DNA of 64,000 nucleotides. Origin: Apostichopus japonicus (Eukaryota; Echinodermata; Holothuroidea; Aspidochirotida; Stichopodidae). How positions within the stretch are numbered: the stretch's first letter is position 1; each line of letters starts with the position of its first letter. This document shows positions 25,745-37,439 of this stretch, piece after piece. The translations under genes were made by a program, and so were the position numbers. The notes below the pieces were generated by a model. That model made no database searches and was not told the DNA's origin. It worked only from the letters and a program-made list of their open reading frames with translations. The stretch spans positions 5,295,001 through 5,359,000 of the forward strand of contig NC_092572.1 in the NCBI RefSeq assembly GCF_037975245.1. The letters run 5' to 3'.

Positions 25745-26204
25745 CTATAGGGGAGAAGTGAACTGCATCAGGTGTTTTGGAAAATTCTGTAAATAGTCCC
25801 CTTCGTCGGGAAATGAAAAAGGTTTACTTTGGCAGCTTAAATCTTAATTTCACGCATGATGAACATATTTTCATGCCCATGCACTTCAAATACTATCGAT
25901 TAGCTGTTTGTTTTGTTAATGCCCGTGTTAGGTTGAATGTATTGTATATGGTTTTCAGATCAAGCTCAATCGAAGTGTTCCGTAGACAGCTACTGATGAA
26001 TGCAAATATACTTACATATATTAATATATATACTTATATATACAGGCTTTGAAAGGACGTGTTACACCATGGAGGGCGGGGTGGGGTGGGGAGGGGGTTA
26101 GGGGCGCTTTTACCCCAACATGTGCTTGTTCTGGTGGATCGTAAATGTTCAGATTTGATAAGACATGTTACATAATGGAGTAGCGGGTGCTTTAACACCA
26201 CTAT
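25745..26204. other. No gene recognised
   Basis: Short TATA-rich runs near 26020-26042 and a G-rich patch at 26070-26102. The plus ORF at 25777-26052 shows no motif. Confidence 0.4.
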
Positions 26205-26540
26205 TACTTTACTGTGGCCGAGTGGATAAAGGCGGTGGCATTCGAAGCAATAAGGTTTAGCAATCGGGAGGTTCCGGCTTCGATACCTGGCCGGGATATA
26301 GTAAGATGGGTTTTTCACCCAAGAACAATCTACGGTTTTCCCATCTGAAATGACTTTCTAAATTGAAAAGATTCCAAACTTGAGTTAACATGTTGAATTG
26401 GAAGCAAACCCGACGTGTAAGTTATATTACATAAGCCATTGCAGGTTTCTCTCACATTTTTGATGGCTTACGCGTGGTAAAAATAACTGCTGCTCCTCAT
26501 GATGATGATAATTATCATGATAATTATTATTATATTTATA
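26205..26540 (+). mobile_element. tRNA(Ser/Leu)-like SINE, family B, copy 1
   Basis: The head has A box TGGCCGAGTGG (26215-26225) and B box GGCTTCGATACC (26276-26287), with class-II spacing that recalls tRNA-Ser or tRNA-Leu. The body contains CTTTCTAAATTGAAAAGAT and GAGTTAACATGTTGAATTG, shared with the minus-strand copy at 39189-39499. It ends in an ATG/ATT-type repeat tail (about 26500-26540), as expected for LINE-mobilised SINEs. Confidence 0.85.
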
Positions 26541-28899
26541 GGACCTGGTACATCAAATGCTTAGACAGCCTTCTCACTCAACATATGCTTACTTTGATTG
26601 TCTATAGTAAACTTACATGTCGTCCATTATCACGTTCGTGAATAGATACTCTTTTGTTAATTTTAAATGCCATAGCATTGGAATAAAATTGACAGATGAC
26701 ATTTCCCTCCCCCGCCCCCCTCCCCATTTCTGGTCATACGGCTTTCCTACCGACCTCAAATAAAGCTCAACCTACAGACATTTTGAAAGACGGCCAATCA
26801 AGATTACTGGCTAACGCCATGACACAAAACACGGACCATAACCAGGTCGATGTATGATTTTCATGCAATTGTTAATGGTAATTTTACACCTGAATTATAG
26901 CTACTTTGGAAGAGTTTATTATCATATATTTCTTATTAAAGCAAATTTTTGAAGTTTGAGTACATAGGTTATTCACGCGGTTAATGGATAACAAGCAATG
27001 ATAATTCAATGCATGTATTATGAAAGGTGACTAAACCTGAGATTTCACGCCTTCACTAAAACAAAACAAAGTACGTTCGTGCAGAACGTCAAGTGGGTAC
27101 TAACAGCAGTGTTTAATGTTGCGTAAATGAATGAAGAAGAAGAAAAAGCCCCACATCGACTGATTCAAGAGATTCTACTGTTTCAATACTCAACACACTT
27201 TTCTCATTCATTACTTAATGTACCATCCTTTTATCGATATTTCAAGATTAAGCAGCACAGGTTTTGTCATGTCAGGTTAGCCCCAAGTGGCGTACTAAGC
27301 CGCAGAGGGGGGGGGGGGGGGGGCGGTCAGCCTCGATACCAGTCAGGGAGGGGGGTCGCAATGCCACATTCCCCCAAATGAACATTTTGAACAGACAATA
27401 GGAAACTTAAGATACATTCACTAAAGAATGAGAATTCCTAAACAAATAGTCAGTTCAAAGCTTTGTCATTTGTAATCCAAGCCACCTGACATAATCTCAT
27501 GAGGGGGCATCCCCTCCCCCTTAGACCCTCACCGGGAAGGCATCCCCTGCACGGGGTGACAACGATGTGGTCCCTGTTATATAAGTTGAAATTTCGTGAA
27601 CTTTCGTCCATTAACGGTAAGTGGTTGTGTTTTATGACTCAAACTACCTAACCATGTTCCCATCCGTCATCAGACATATCCAAGTGAGAAATAAGTTGGT
27701 CCATAGTTACCCTTCTCGCCACCCCCTCTCCCCCTAGCTAAGGAAAACAGGAAAAGGATTGAACCAGGCGCAAGCTACTCTAACCAAGTTAAACAAAATA
27801 AGCAAATTACAAATTTAGTCCGGCTTTTCCAAGCAAGCTAAATTAGTTAATCGCCTGTTCTTAGTTTGAGAATGTCCAATAATCGTCTATAGGCCTACAC
27901 ATGTTTCTTTTTTTCATATTTATATAATAAAGCTTTAATTTTCAACTTACGTATTTGGATTTTTCAAAGAAGAGGTAAACAAAGAAATTCCAGCTAATGT
28001 TTTTGTTCTGTCACAGATTTGACAGATGTTGTTTTCATAAATAATAAAACAAAACTAATAATAATGCCTGAGATGATCTTAACCACTCCGCTATGCTATT
28101 AATTACACAGAGTTCGATTGAAGTTTTTGCTGAAATCGCCTCCTTCGATACATCATATTTGCACTAAAGACACGTATAATGAGGCAATTATAAATAAGCA
28201 ATCTATTTTATGGCAGTGTTGCGCAGCAGAACGGACTCGTAGGACTCAGTAAAAATTGCTTGCTAGTATTGAGCAACGCCAGAATGCCTGTTTAATTTCT
28301 GTGATAAATTGCTTCAATACAATTTTACGATACGTGTTGTTTTTTAGCAAGGAAATGATGGTATTATAGTTAGAAAGAAAAAAATATCGGTTGGTTCTGC
28401 CTCTTTAATTAGTTTCTGTGTAAGCGTTTTGATTAAATTTAAATCAAGTCTGTAATAACATTTGTAGTTCGCGACAGTGAATGTTGAAAGTGTGTTGGAT
28501 TTATAGGGGGGGGGGTTTACAATTAATTAATCCGAACAAGATAAGACAACTCATTAACTCGGATTTAATTTATTGTAGGCTATCTGTGTTACCTCTTTGA
28601 GCTTCCCGTATTAGTAATTTCAGCCCTCACGCAACTCACGGCGTCTTGCAAGGCAATCTCTTTGTTTGAATGTCTAAAATTATTCGATATTTATGCAACG
28701 TCGTATACACTGGCAACACTTTTAAAACTTGTACTACACATATGCACTAGCTAAAATGATGCCAATGTTTGGACCATATTGCATTCAAAGCCCCTTACTG
28801 ACTCAAAGTTATTGACTCAAATGATTCCCTTGGAGCTGACTCCCCATACTCTTCCCTAAGTCGGGCATCGTCGTTGTTTTTACAAGTTACAGCGATTTA
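26541..28899. other. No gene; one hAT-like MITE end
   Basis: CAAGTGGCGTACTAAGCC at about 27286 followed by a 17-G run is like the ends of the hAT-type MITEs at 8.9 and 16.2 kb, but no matching right end was found. A C/G-rich patch lies at 27500-27560 and a 10-G run near 28507. Nothing coding was recognised. Confidence 0.4.
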
Positions 28900-28904
28900 A
28901 TGAT

Positions 28905-29475
28905 ATCAATAATGAATATTAATGTAATTACATCTACCAACTCTTTCGAGGTATTCTATTACAAAATCCATACCTTTCACTATCATTACCGACCCCTTCC
29001 AACCCCACACCATCCCCATCCTATTTTTATTATATTACATATGTCGACACAGTTACTGCTATTTTGCATATTAATATTGAATATTCATGTACTTACATCT
29101 GCCTCCTCTTTCGAGGTATTCTATTACAAAATCCATATCTCTCACTATCATCATCGACCCCTTCCACCCCTCCCCCCATGTCCACCCTATTTTATTTAAT
29201 ACATCTGCCGACACCGTCGTTCACTTTTTACAGTATACGAGTGACTTCTATTTATGCATATTAATATTGAATATTCAAGTACTTACATCTGCCTCCTCTT
29301 TCGAGGTATTCTATTACAAACTCCATACCTCTCACTATCATCACCGACCCCTTCCACCCCCCGCCATCCCCACCTTCTTTTAAATTTTAATGCATCTGCC
29401 GACAGCCCGTTCACTTCTTATGTTACAGTATACGAGTGACTTTTATTAATGCATATTAATATTGAATATTCATTT
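28905..29475. repeat. Tandem array of degenerate copies of the adjacent exon's 3' end
   Basis: Three units with spacings of about 195, 190 and 165 bp carry, on the minus strand, MIVRDMDFVIEYLERGGR-like coding remnants (29287-29350, 29097-29160, 28932-28995). Each is followed by the splice-donor region and an AATATTCAATATTAATATGC segment. The donor GTAAGT is intact in the first two units and decayed to GTAATT in the third. Upstream of the remnants, in the first two units, GGCAGATG words resemble the parent exon's acceptor plus start codon. The middle of the exon is missing in all three. Confidence 0.8.
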
Positions 29476-29481
29476 ACTTAC

Positions 29482-29674
29482 ATCTGCCTCCTCTTTTGAG
29501 GGATTCTTCTAACAAATCCATATCTCTCATCATCATCTGTCCTCTCTTCATCTCCAGATATCTGTCCAAGCCGTCCGGAGCATCATCTCGCTGTATGTAC
29601 ATGCTATTGCAGACAAGTAGTAAGGCAGTCAATACCGCACATATTAAGAAGAACTTTTCTGCGGTTTTATACAT
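29482..29674 (-). CDS. Candidate exon of a secreted peptide precursor
   Basis: On the minus strand an acceptor (TTTTCCCCTTTGCAG) ends exactly before the ATG at 29674, and a GTAAGT donor follows at 29481. The exon encodes MYKTAEKFFLICAVLTALLL as the start of a clear signal peptide (cleavage likely near CNS). An acidic segment follows (RDDAPDGLDRYLEMKR), then GQMMMRDMDLLEESLKRGGR. The dibasic KR sites and size recall neuropeptide or other short secreted-peptide precursors. The exon ends in phase 1. Without splicing, the frame adds Cys-Lys and stops at 29474, giving a 66-residue peptide. Three degenerate tandem copies of its 3' end lie immediately downstream. I cannot match it to a named family. 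Chance is unlikely to give start, signal peptide and both splice sites together, but no transcript evidence is available. Confidence 0.5.
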
Positions 29675-30221
29675 CTGCAAAGGGGAAAATACAATTTTAT
29701 TAAAAACAAATATTAAAACATCAAGCACACTCAATTCAAACATGTTACCACGGTGACTTCACATCCTGATCGAACAAAAACAGCTCGAGTTCAACACGGG
29801 ACTTCATAATCAAAATCTGCATGAAAACACAAATTTGAACAGGAAGCAGGAAAGATGTTTGATTCCGTGTAGAGAATAAGATGGAACATTGTCGTGTGAA
29901 CGAACTCTGAACGAAAGATACAACGGAACCAGACGTGACACCTGCATTTACGTTGAAGTGCTAATCAAAACAATGTGCAGAGGGGAGGTTGGGGAGGGAG
30001 CGGTGTGGGGGTTGATCGAATATCAGGGTGGGGGACTACTATGTTAACGGGCCCATTGTTTGAATTCTTTCTAAAGTAATCGTAGGTACATTCATGAGAG
30101 TATGAAGAGATTGTATATGCTAAATTGAAAAAATTCTCTTCTTTTAAACTTTCTGCAAATCGTTTTTTTTAACCTAAAACCTAAGGCTATAGAGAGTGTC
30201 AAACATTTCAATACTTGCCCA
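29675..30221. other. Upstream side of the secreted-peptide exon
   Basis: If the exon at 29482-29674 is real, this is intron between it and a 5' untranslated exon. A polypyrimidine tract and an AATAAAATTG branch-point-like region lie at 29675-29710. No coding sequence was recognised. Confidence 0.35.
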
Positions 30222-30707
30222 AGTCGACAACCTATACTCATAGCTGGTAGAGTAACTACTGTTCATGTCCTCTAACACATGTTACAGTGTTACGAACACA
30301 AAGTAGTAATTGCTGATGCACGGTTGTGGGACATGAACAGTAGTTGTTGTACCAACCATTGAGTGCGAGTTCTGAAAAACCTGATTCTAAAGTGTAGTCG
30401 TATCTAGCCGTTTTATGCTATAAATAGGCCAACGGATATATGCGTACATGGCCTTTCTTAGTTCTCGGCATGACGAATTGACGTAATTAAGAAAGAGGTG
30501 TGAACTGGAATCAAGCGGTACCGTACCGCCTTTACTTCAAACACATAGCTAGTACAGTAACTATGGTGCGACCTGTTACACGTGTTACTACTGTTCATGT
30601 CCCACAACCGTGCATCACTAATTTATACTTTGTGTTCGTAACACGGTAACATGTGTTACAGGTGGCACCAGTAGTTACTGTACTAGCTATGAGTATCGGC
30701 CGATGTC
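30222..30707. mobile_element. Foldback (inverted-repeat) element, about 485 bp
   Basis: The left arm (30222-30342) and right arm (30587-30707) are inverted copies. They share ATACTCATAGCT, GTGTTACGAACACAAAGTA, GATGCACGGTTGTGGGACAT and GAACAGTAG with about 85% identity by eye. The right half is itself a 148-bp palindromic unit (30544-30691) with ends CATAGCTAGTACAGTAACTA. There is no ORF. It is probably a MITE or two head-to-head MITE copies. No target-site duplication was identified. Confidence 0.75.
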
Positions 30708-31165
30708 GAAGTAGGAAGCATTCAACAATCTTGTCTTCAAATGTTTTCTCTTTGGTCGTATATTAAAAGTTTATAACTGAATATATACATGAAAGATTAC
30801 TCGAAGCGTATCGTCTCTGCAATATATTGTTATATGACCATGGCATACGTGACTGTAACAGATATGTTTTCTGTGTCTTACAGAGTGAGAACGTTATCAA
30901 TTTCAAACCTGTAAGTATTCGATGAACGTTCAACGACTTTGTACCGCATATGCATTAGTTAATAATATATGTGGATAGTAAACACTTCACATACACTTTA
31001 TAATTTATGATTTTTATTTCTAAAATATCGCAAGGAAAGCCAATTAGCCACACGTTCACTTCATGAATCTTTCTACTGACACGGCCAGTAATTGTGATCA
31101 AGTTACAGCTTCGGGTTGGTTTGGTGAGTTTGTTGTTGTTGAATATTTGTTTCTCACTAAGAAAG

Positions 31166-31312
31166 AAATGGTAGGGTGGAAGGATGGTTGGTGGGGAAGG
31201 TGGTGGGGAGGAGGAAGGGGGAAGGAAGGGGATGGGGAAGGGGGCGGGGAAGAGGGGAAGGGGGAAGGGGAGGGGGAAGGTGAGGTGGAGGGGAAGGGGA
31301 GGGGGAAGTGAG
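31166..31312. repeat. G/A polypurine tract
   Basis: About 145 bp of nearly pure purines of the type GGGGAAGGGGGAGG on the plus strand. The ORFs over it on both strands (G/E/K-rich and P/S-rich) are composition artefacts. Such tracts can form triplex or G-quadruplex DNA. Confidence 0.85.
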
Positions 31313-34300
31313 GGGATGACATTAGCTGTCGTAGGTGATTGACACTGCCGGAAATGATGCGCTTGAACAGAACGTTAATTATCTGATACTTTAATTGAAA
31401 CGTCGTTTTAGATCTTGCTACGTTGATAAAGACATCGATAAATAGTGTAATATTGTGATTAACTACCAAAAAATAAATAAAAAGTTTTTACTCAACATTA
31501 ATCAGAAACTCATTAAAGGTACATAACTTTGGGAGCAGAAAATACTGTTATTGTGTCTACAAAGTTATTTACCTGACAAAGCATTTTCATTGATACGCTT
31601 AACGTTTATAAACCAATTTCATATCGCCGTTAAATCAAATCACGTGATTAGTAATAGTATTTTACAGACGGCTTTAAATTATGTCTCCCCAAGTCTCTGA
31701 GTTTACTTAGCTCCAAATTATAGCCCATAGTTATCAGTAAATACAGTCGAAACTTGTTTAAGTTATTTAAATCAACAAACTTAAGAACCGGTGTTTGAAT
31801 TTGATCTTGCGCTAAACTTACATATTTCTGTCAACTGAAATCACGTTTTTAACAATTCCGGCTTTAACGGATTTATTGAATTATTATTACCCCTCCCTCC
31901 TTCCCCCAAACCATCTCATCTCAAATTTCCGCTTCGGTGTTAATCATTGTCTATAGTCTTCAGTTAGCGATGTTAAAATCTTTCCCGTAGATTCTTATAT
32001 TCAACAGTTATAGTGTAGCTAGAGAAATAATACAGACCTCGGTAGTAATAAATGTTGTGAAATCAATCGTTTAGTAATTATTTTCGTTTAGTAATTATTT
32101 TCGTTTATGTATTTGAGTGTGACAGGAATTTCTGTATTGAAGCATACCCCTAATACCACCCAAAGCACACTATTATGGTCGGTCAGTAATTTGTCAGGAC
32201 GTATACCGAGTATTATAACCAATATAAGGTTATAATTTTCGAATATCTCTTCAACATCTTTTCTAGCCATTTAATCTTAAGCAGTGAATATTTAATAACT
32301 TCGATTTGTTTTACAAAATTTCGTCGCCCAGCTACTTTCTAAAACATACATGAAAAACAGACTGTACATTTCTTTCCACAAGTTCTTATCACAAGGATTA
32401 GTTCACTTATTATTATTTTACTTATTATTATTATTATTACTATTATTAATATTAGTATTAGTATTATGATTATGATTATTATTTGTTGTTGGTGTTTCTC
32501 TTTTTGGTAAAAGGAGGTTTTGTTACTTTGTTAAGCACACCAGGGTTTGAATGAACTAGTGCGTCCTTATACAGCGTGTAATTCATTTGTATTGATTCTG
32601 CGTTTGTCTCTTGTAAAGTTGTGAAGAAACAAATAAATGAAATGTTTACAGCGTTAAACTTTATTAAAATATAGTGAAAATTGACTAGTTAAAATGATAA
32701 CCACTATACTGCTTTTAGTATCGAACATAATAATTATGCTTTTATAAAAAATCAGCTGCGAAAACTCCTGTTTCACAATAAAAAACAATCACCAGAACAG
32801 ATTACTTTTATAAAGCCATTGGGATTTATCTGGCATAGTTCAAATATTTGAATTAATTGTTCCCAAACATACTGTATACAATCATGTTTAACATTAATGA
32901 AGAGGTGTACCATTAATGCATGTATAAAACGGTAACATTTAAGGAATTACGTGGAGTTTTCGAATAACGTAATTTTCATTACTCATTTGAAATATCGTAA
33001 TTGCATACACAGTGATAAATTTGAAATGTTACCAGTCTCACTGATTATACGGTATGTTGCTCTTTCCAATGTAACCTATTACGTAATCATACCCATTTAC
33101 TCTAAAATAATTTAAAGGGGTCGCTCTGCTGGAAATAAATAATCAGCTCAGTCGCATTAAAACAATTTATCATCTCATTCAATAGACCTATCCCACTTTG
33201 CTTAATGACAATAGAAATAAAACAAAACCGCGGGCAAAAAGATCATTGTTAATACACAGTTGGATAATATCATGATTACGTGCACATTGTAAATCTCCTA
33301 ATGAAACCGCAATTGTACCTTTTTTATCACAAAACACTGTGTCAGTCTTAGTAATAAGATAAATGATACATAATGAGAAACAATCCATCTTAATTCAGAT
33401 CAGACTCGAATGTCTTAGCCAAAAAACGAGTCTTTTATAATTTAGCCTTATTAGTCGGACAAATGAAACGTGAACAGAGATTACCAATAAAGAAACGAAA
33501 GTAATATAAGCCACTGGTTCCTTTGAGAAAATGAAAAAGACAACTGCGAGAGTTTTTGGCATTAATGGATGAAGAATATTAGTATCTATAATGGATAGTT
33601 TAGTACGAACTTCACAGACTAAACTGACGTAGACTAAATTGCTTTACAAAACGTTGACATGCAATGGCGCATTTTCACGTAGTAACATATATGACATTAT
33701 GTTCCCAGTTATCATCGTTCACTTACAATAATCTACACTGAAATATTATTTATAAAGGATTCTAAATCCAGTCTGAAAAATTTAACTTAGATTTAAACCT
33801 AATTTCCCCCCTCTCATCTTTGTTAACATTGTCACATTAAAAAAAAAACTGGCTATGTATGATCAGCTTCGAAGTAATAGTCAAGAAATGACATATTTTC
33901 ACTTTTATAGTATAACATCTTTGACATTTTCTCTCAAATTGCCTTGTTTTATCTACATTTGCATCACATCACATCAACAATTCATGATGATATTTCCCAA
34001 CACGCCATCATATGTCACTTACTCAAAACTATCGCACAGAAAACGTTACATAATGACATTTGATGCTACGTCTTAAACCGGGCAATCAATACGATTTGTT
34101 AATATCGTGTTCCAAAACCATCGCACCTTTTATCAATTTTAGGTGAATATTACAATGAATCAAGTTGAAAGAACTCTATCGGGTTTAAAAGTCTTCGCAG
34201 AATACTGCCATTAGCTGTTTATCTGATTCCCACTTGCATTATGCAAGGTTTAAAGAAAACGCAATCTATTTAATATGTGTTATTTGCTTTTAAGATATTT

Positions 34301-35146
34301 TCCAAAAAATTGAAAATACATCTAAAATAAGAATAATTTTTTATACAATAAGTTATTAGTGAACGTTCACGGTTTGGGCTTAACATGAGGATTGTTCACT
34401 TACGGACGTTACCATGGATACATGAGCCATGGAAAAGTAGGGTTATAAGGGCAAAATCCTACACTATGTATGCCTGAATGGATACAAAATATTCCCAATT
34501 GCTAAGGAGATTTTTAGACAACTTAGAGGCTCGGTGAAATAAAAGGGACTATAGTAGGTCACAATGAACAGCTGAAGTTTGACTACTGCTGACTTTTTTT
34601 TTTCGCAATTCTAACATATTCGCGAAAAGTGAGGTTTACCTTTCATGAGGACTTAAGGCGCACATTTAATTTTGATGTGTAGTAGACAGTTGCAAGACGC
34701 TGGGATCAGACCAGGTTTAACTTTATCACCTCTGAATCATTGAGAAATGACAATTGACAAAAATGACAGACCACGTGGTAGGTTCCTCCGAAACAACATT
34801 CAACTCAATGGAAAAACATGAACAACTTTTCGAATAACTTATTATTTTACAAAGCGTTACAGTTAATTCAAGAACAATGATGTTGAATGTCACTTCATTA
34901 GTGCTTTGGTTTTTATGTGAATTTAAAGTACATGTCATGGCTAGCAGTTATTAATAAACGAATATATTAAAATTTACATTTAAGCCTGCACATAGGAGCA
35001 GACGTCATCATTAATTATGCCTGAAAGGAGCTCACCAGTGGTTTATCAACTTTTAAAGCTTAATACAGGTGAAAGCCGGTTATCACCATACGAAAGTTAC
35101 GACCAATCATTGCTTTCTCCTTTTATTTTTGCTTCAACTATGACTA

Positions 35147-35149
<3 letters not shown>
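31313..35149. other. 3.8 kb AT-rich stretch without genes
   Basis: Contains a 19-bp TTTAGTAATTATTTTCG direct duplication at about 32068-32108 and an ATT/ATG trinucleotide repeat at 32403-32490. Short ORFs of 60-75 codons on both strands lack motifs. Nothing else was recognised. Confidence 0.4.

Positions 35150-35206
<57 letters not shown>
35150..35206. repeat. TA microsatellite
   Basis: TA repeat of about 26 units with TTTATA variants at both edges. Confidence 0.9.
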
Positions 35207-35210
<4 letters not shown>

Positions 35211-36137
35211 CCATGCTAAACATATTAGCTACTGCTTACTTTTATTGTATTTCCTTGAATAATTTATACCATTTTTCAGCCTACTCACCCTCTTTTTAAC
35301 TAATGCATGTCTTTACTAACAATAATGATCAGATTGTATAAGAGCATTATGCATCGTTAACCATAGTGGCTCTTATCAAAATTGCTTGGTTCCGTTAAGA
35401 TATGTGAGTATAACGAGAGGAAGAAGAAGAAGAATTATTATACAATGGTCGTAAAATGTTTTTGATAACAATAATGAAGGTTATGATATCAAGCAATGGT
35501 ATCCCATGATTAAATCATCCATCATCTCGTGTGACAGCCACCACGTATCATTAACAAGCACGTTTCGTTCCCGCGTTATATCTTACATGACAGTAAGTTA
35601 AACAAGCCCTGGTTTTCATTGTTTAATTCAGAAATGAAAAATTAACATTTTCAAACTAAGATCACGTACGTTTTCCGTCAGTTCAGTCCCTTTCAAGTCT
35701 AACAAAAGATAAGTTCAGTCGTATCCAAGAATTATATCTCGAAAATGGGTAGTTCCTTTTGTCAAATATTAAAAAAAAAAACCCAAACCATTGTGTTGTG
35801 TAGAGCTGTCTTTAACTATAATATATTTGAAAACAGAGGCAAATTAATATTCCCTCCAAGAGAGAGTAGTCTTATTCATAATCGTTCAGAAACCGAACTT
35901 AACACACTTTAGAACTGGATGTAAAAAAAAGACAACTTGGCGTAGAAATGATATTACAGCCTATATTACGACACAGGAAATGACTATAGGACTTACCACA
36001 GCGCAATTAATATCAAGCCACCGATCGTTATAAGTTCTAAGACTCGTCAGAATTCGATGAGAATGGGAAACTACTACCAAACTGCTTATCTATTACAAAC
36101 AGCATGTGCAGTTCAATACATAAAGGTTAGATTGCCC
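35207..36137. other. No gene recognised
   Basis: AT-rich sequence with an AAGAAG run at 35418-35432. Nothing coding was recognised. Confidence 0.4.
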
Positions 36138-36218
36138 GACTTTTCGATCCTAGCAGGATCTTCTTCAGAAGTTAACTGCAACGTTCGTTTTCGTTTCAGT
36201 TAGCCTCGAAAGAAGATC
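36138..36218 (-). ncRNA. Hammerhead-like motif and hairpin, probable retroelement end relic
   Basis: The minus strand reads CTGAAGA (36162-36168), stem GATCC/GGATC with a TGCTA-type loop, GAAA (36142-36145), A, then GTC (36138-36140). This is the hammerhead order CUGANGA / stem II / GAAA / GUC with a very short stem III. The adjoining arms 36157-36178 and 36197-36218 are imperfect inverted repeats that would compete with this fold. The motif resembles the one at the 3' end of the Penelope-like element at 6.1 kb, so a relic of another such element is likely. Stem I pairing is partial. Confidence 0.4.
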
Positions 36219-36403
36219 GAAACTTCAGGCTCTCTTACTGTTATATGATCATGAGCATTTGACAGAACAATCTGTCAATTGCAGGCATTATTTCTTATTA
36301 ATACTTATAACTATACCTGTCATTGTTAAGTAACTAGCATCTGTTAGCATAAGACTACGTCACACAAGGGAACAACTCCTGGTCACACCGATCTCAACAT
36401 ATC

Positions 36404-36530
36404 TTAACCGCAAAATGTTTTATCAGGGATGCACCGCGAATCCTTATTTTACCATCATATCTCTGAACCGCAAAGGGTTTTATCAGGGATGAACCGCGAT
36501 TTCAAGTCCTTATTTTACCATCATATCTGA
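36404..36530. repeat. Two-copy direct duplication, about 60 bp
   Basis: ACCGCAAA, GTTTTATCAGGGATG, ACCGCGA and TCCTTATTTTACCATCATAT occur twice in a row. The second copy has a 6-bp insertion (TTTCAAG-type). Confidence 0.85.
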
Positions 36531-37298
36531 GACTGAATTGTCACTATCATAAATCTTTCAAATCTAAATGATTATTTTTTAGCTAAATATCATTTGGGTA
36601 CATTTGAAATTAGTTAACTAACATATAAAACTTACTAGTTGTAAATGTTATCATTGGCCTTTTCAAGAAATATTCCTGATTTATCAGGCTCGTTACTATT
36701 TTCTTACATATAATATATATATATTGTATGTAAATAATACTGGATATTTGTACTGACTTGACGTAGAACACATTATTTGAAATATGATTATTAATATCTC
36801 AGTTTATCCTTTATAGAATTCAGCAACGATGCGCAAAATGCGATTTACGACAAATGGCAGTGCGTCCGACTGTCCTACGGCACCTCTCTACTCATTTCAC
36901 CCACATTTCTATCACGATTTGAAGATTATTTTGAACAACACGAATCTAACAACTGTTTACTTAGTTCTAAAAGCACACTATCAACTATTATTTTCTAACC
37001 AAATCGGTACATTTAAAAACCTTTTAACTCAGCTCGAATCTGCTTTCCAAATATAACTTAAAAACCAATAAATATAACTTAAAAACCAATAAATCAATAA
37101 ATAAACACTTAAATAATATCAGATGAATAAATAGGAAGAGAAGCAAACATTTACATTTAAAAGCAAAGTAAAATAAATACCTTAAAAATTTGTTTTATTT
37201 CCTAGTTGGTAATTTGCTCAGTGAGCGAAAGACTTTCACAAGATCCACCAAAATTAGAAGCAATCTTCTTAAATTTTTTTGTTTTTTTTTTGTCGCAG
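36531..37298. other. No confident gene
   Basis: A 75-codon plus ORF at 36829-37056 lacks motifs. A 22-bp unit (AATATAACTTAAAAACCAAT) is duplicated at 37066-37100. Confidence 0.35.
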
Positions 37299-37419
37299 AG
37301 TTCTTGCAAGTTCGCCGTCACAGTACCATCTGCTAGAACCTCTTCCTTCAAGAACTTTAAATTGTATCAACCAACTAACGGCGGCTCGAGTGAATGGAAA
37401 GTTAATTGCTCTTGCTGGG
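37299..37419 (+). CDS. Possible coding exon, frame ambiguous
   Basis: A very long T tract and TCGCAG precede 37299, and a GGG|GTAACT donor follows 37419. The 121-bp segment is GC-richer than its surroundings. Two frames are open across it: one gives SSCKFAVTVPSARTSS and WKVNCSCW, the other gives LLEPLPSRTLNCINQ and TAARVNGKLIALAG. I cannot decide between them, and neither matches a family I recognise. Confidence 0.25.
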
Positions 37420-37439
37420 GTAACTTACTCAATCTATTG

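Noticed and set aside
26205-26300. Functional tRNA gene (Ser/Leu type)
   Set aside because: A second copy with the same long unrelated body and repeat tail shows it is a SINE head; acceptor-stem pairing is poor.
28905-29475. Tandem array considered as a simple satellite only
   Set aside because: The units share the exon 3' end and splice donor with the adjacent exon, so plain satellite is an incomplete explanation.
31063-31469. Gly/Glu/Lys-rich and Pro/Ser-rich ORFs on opposite strands
   Set aside because: Both are translations of the same polypurine tract.
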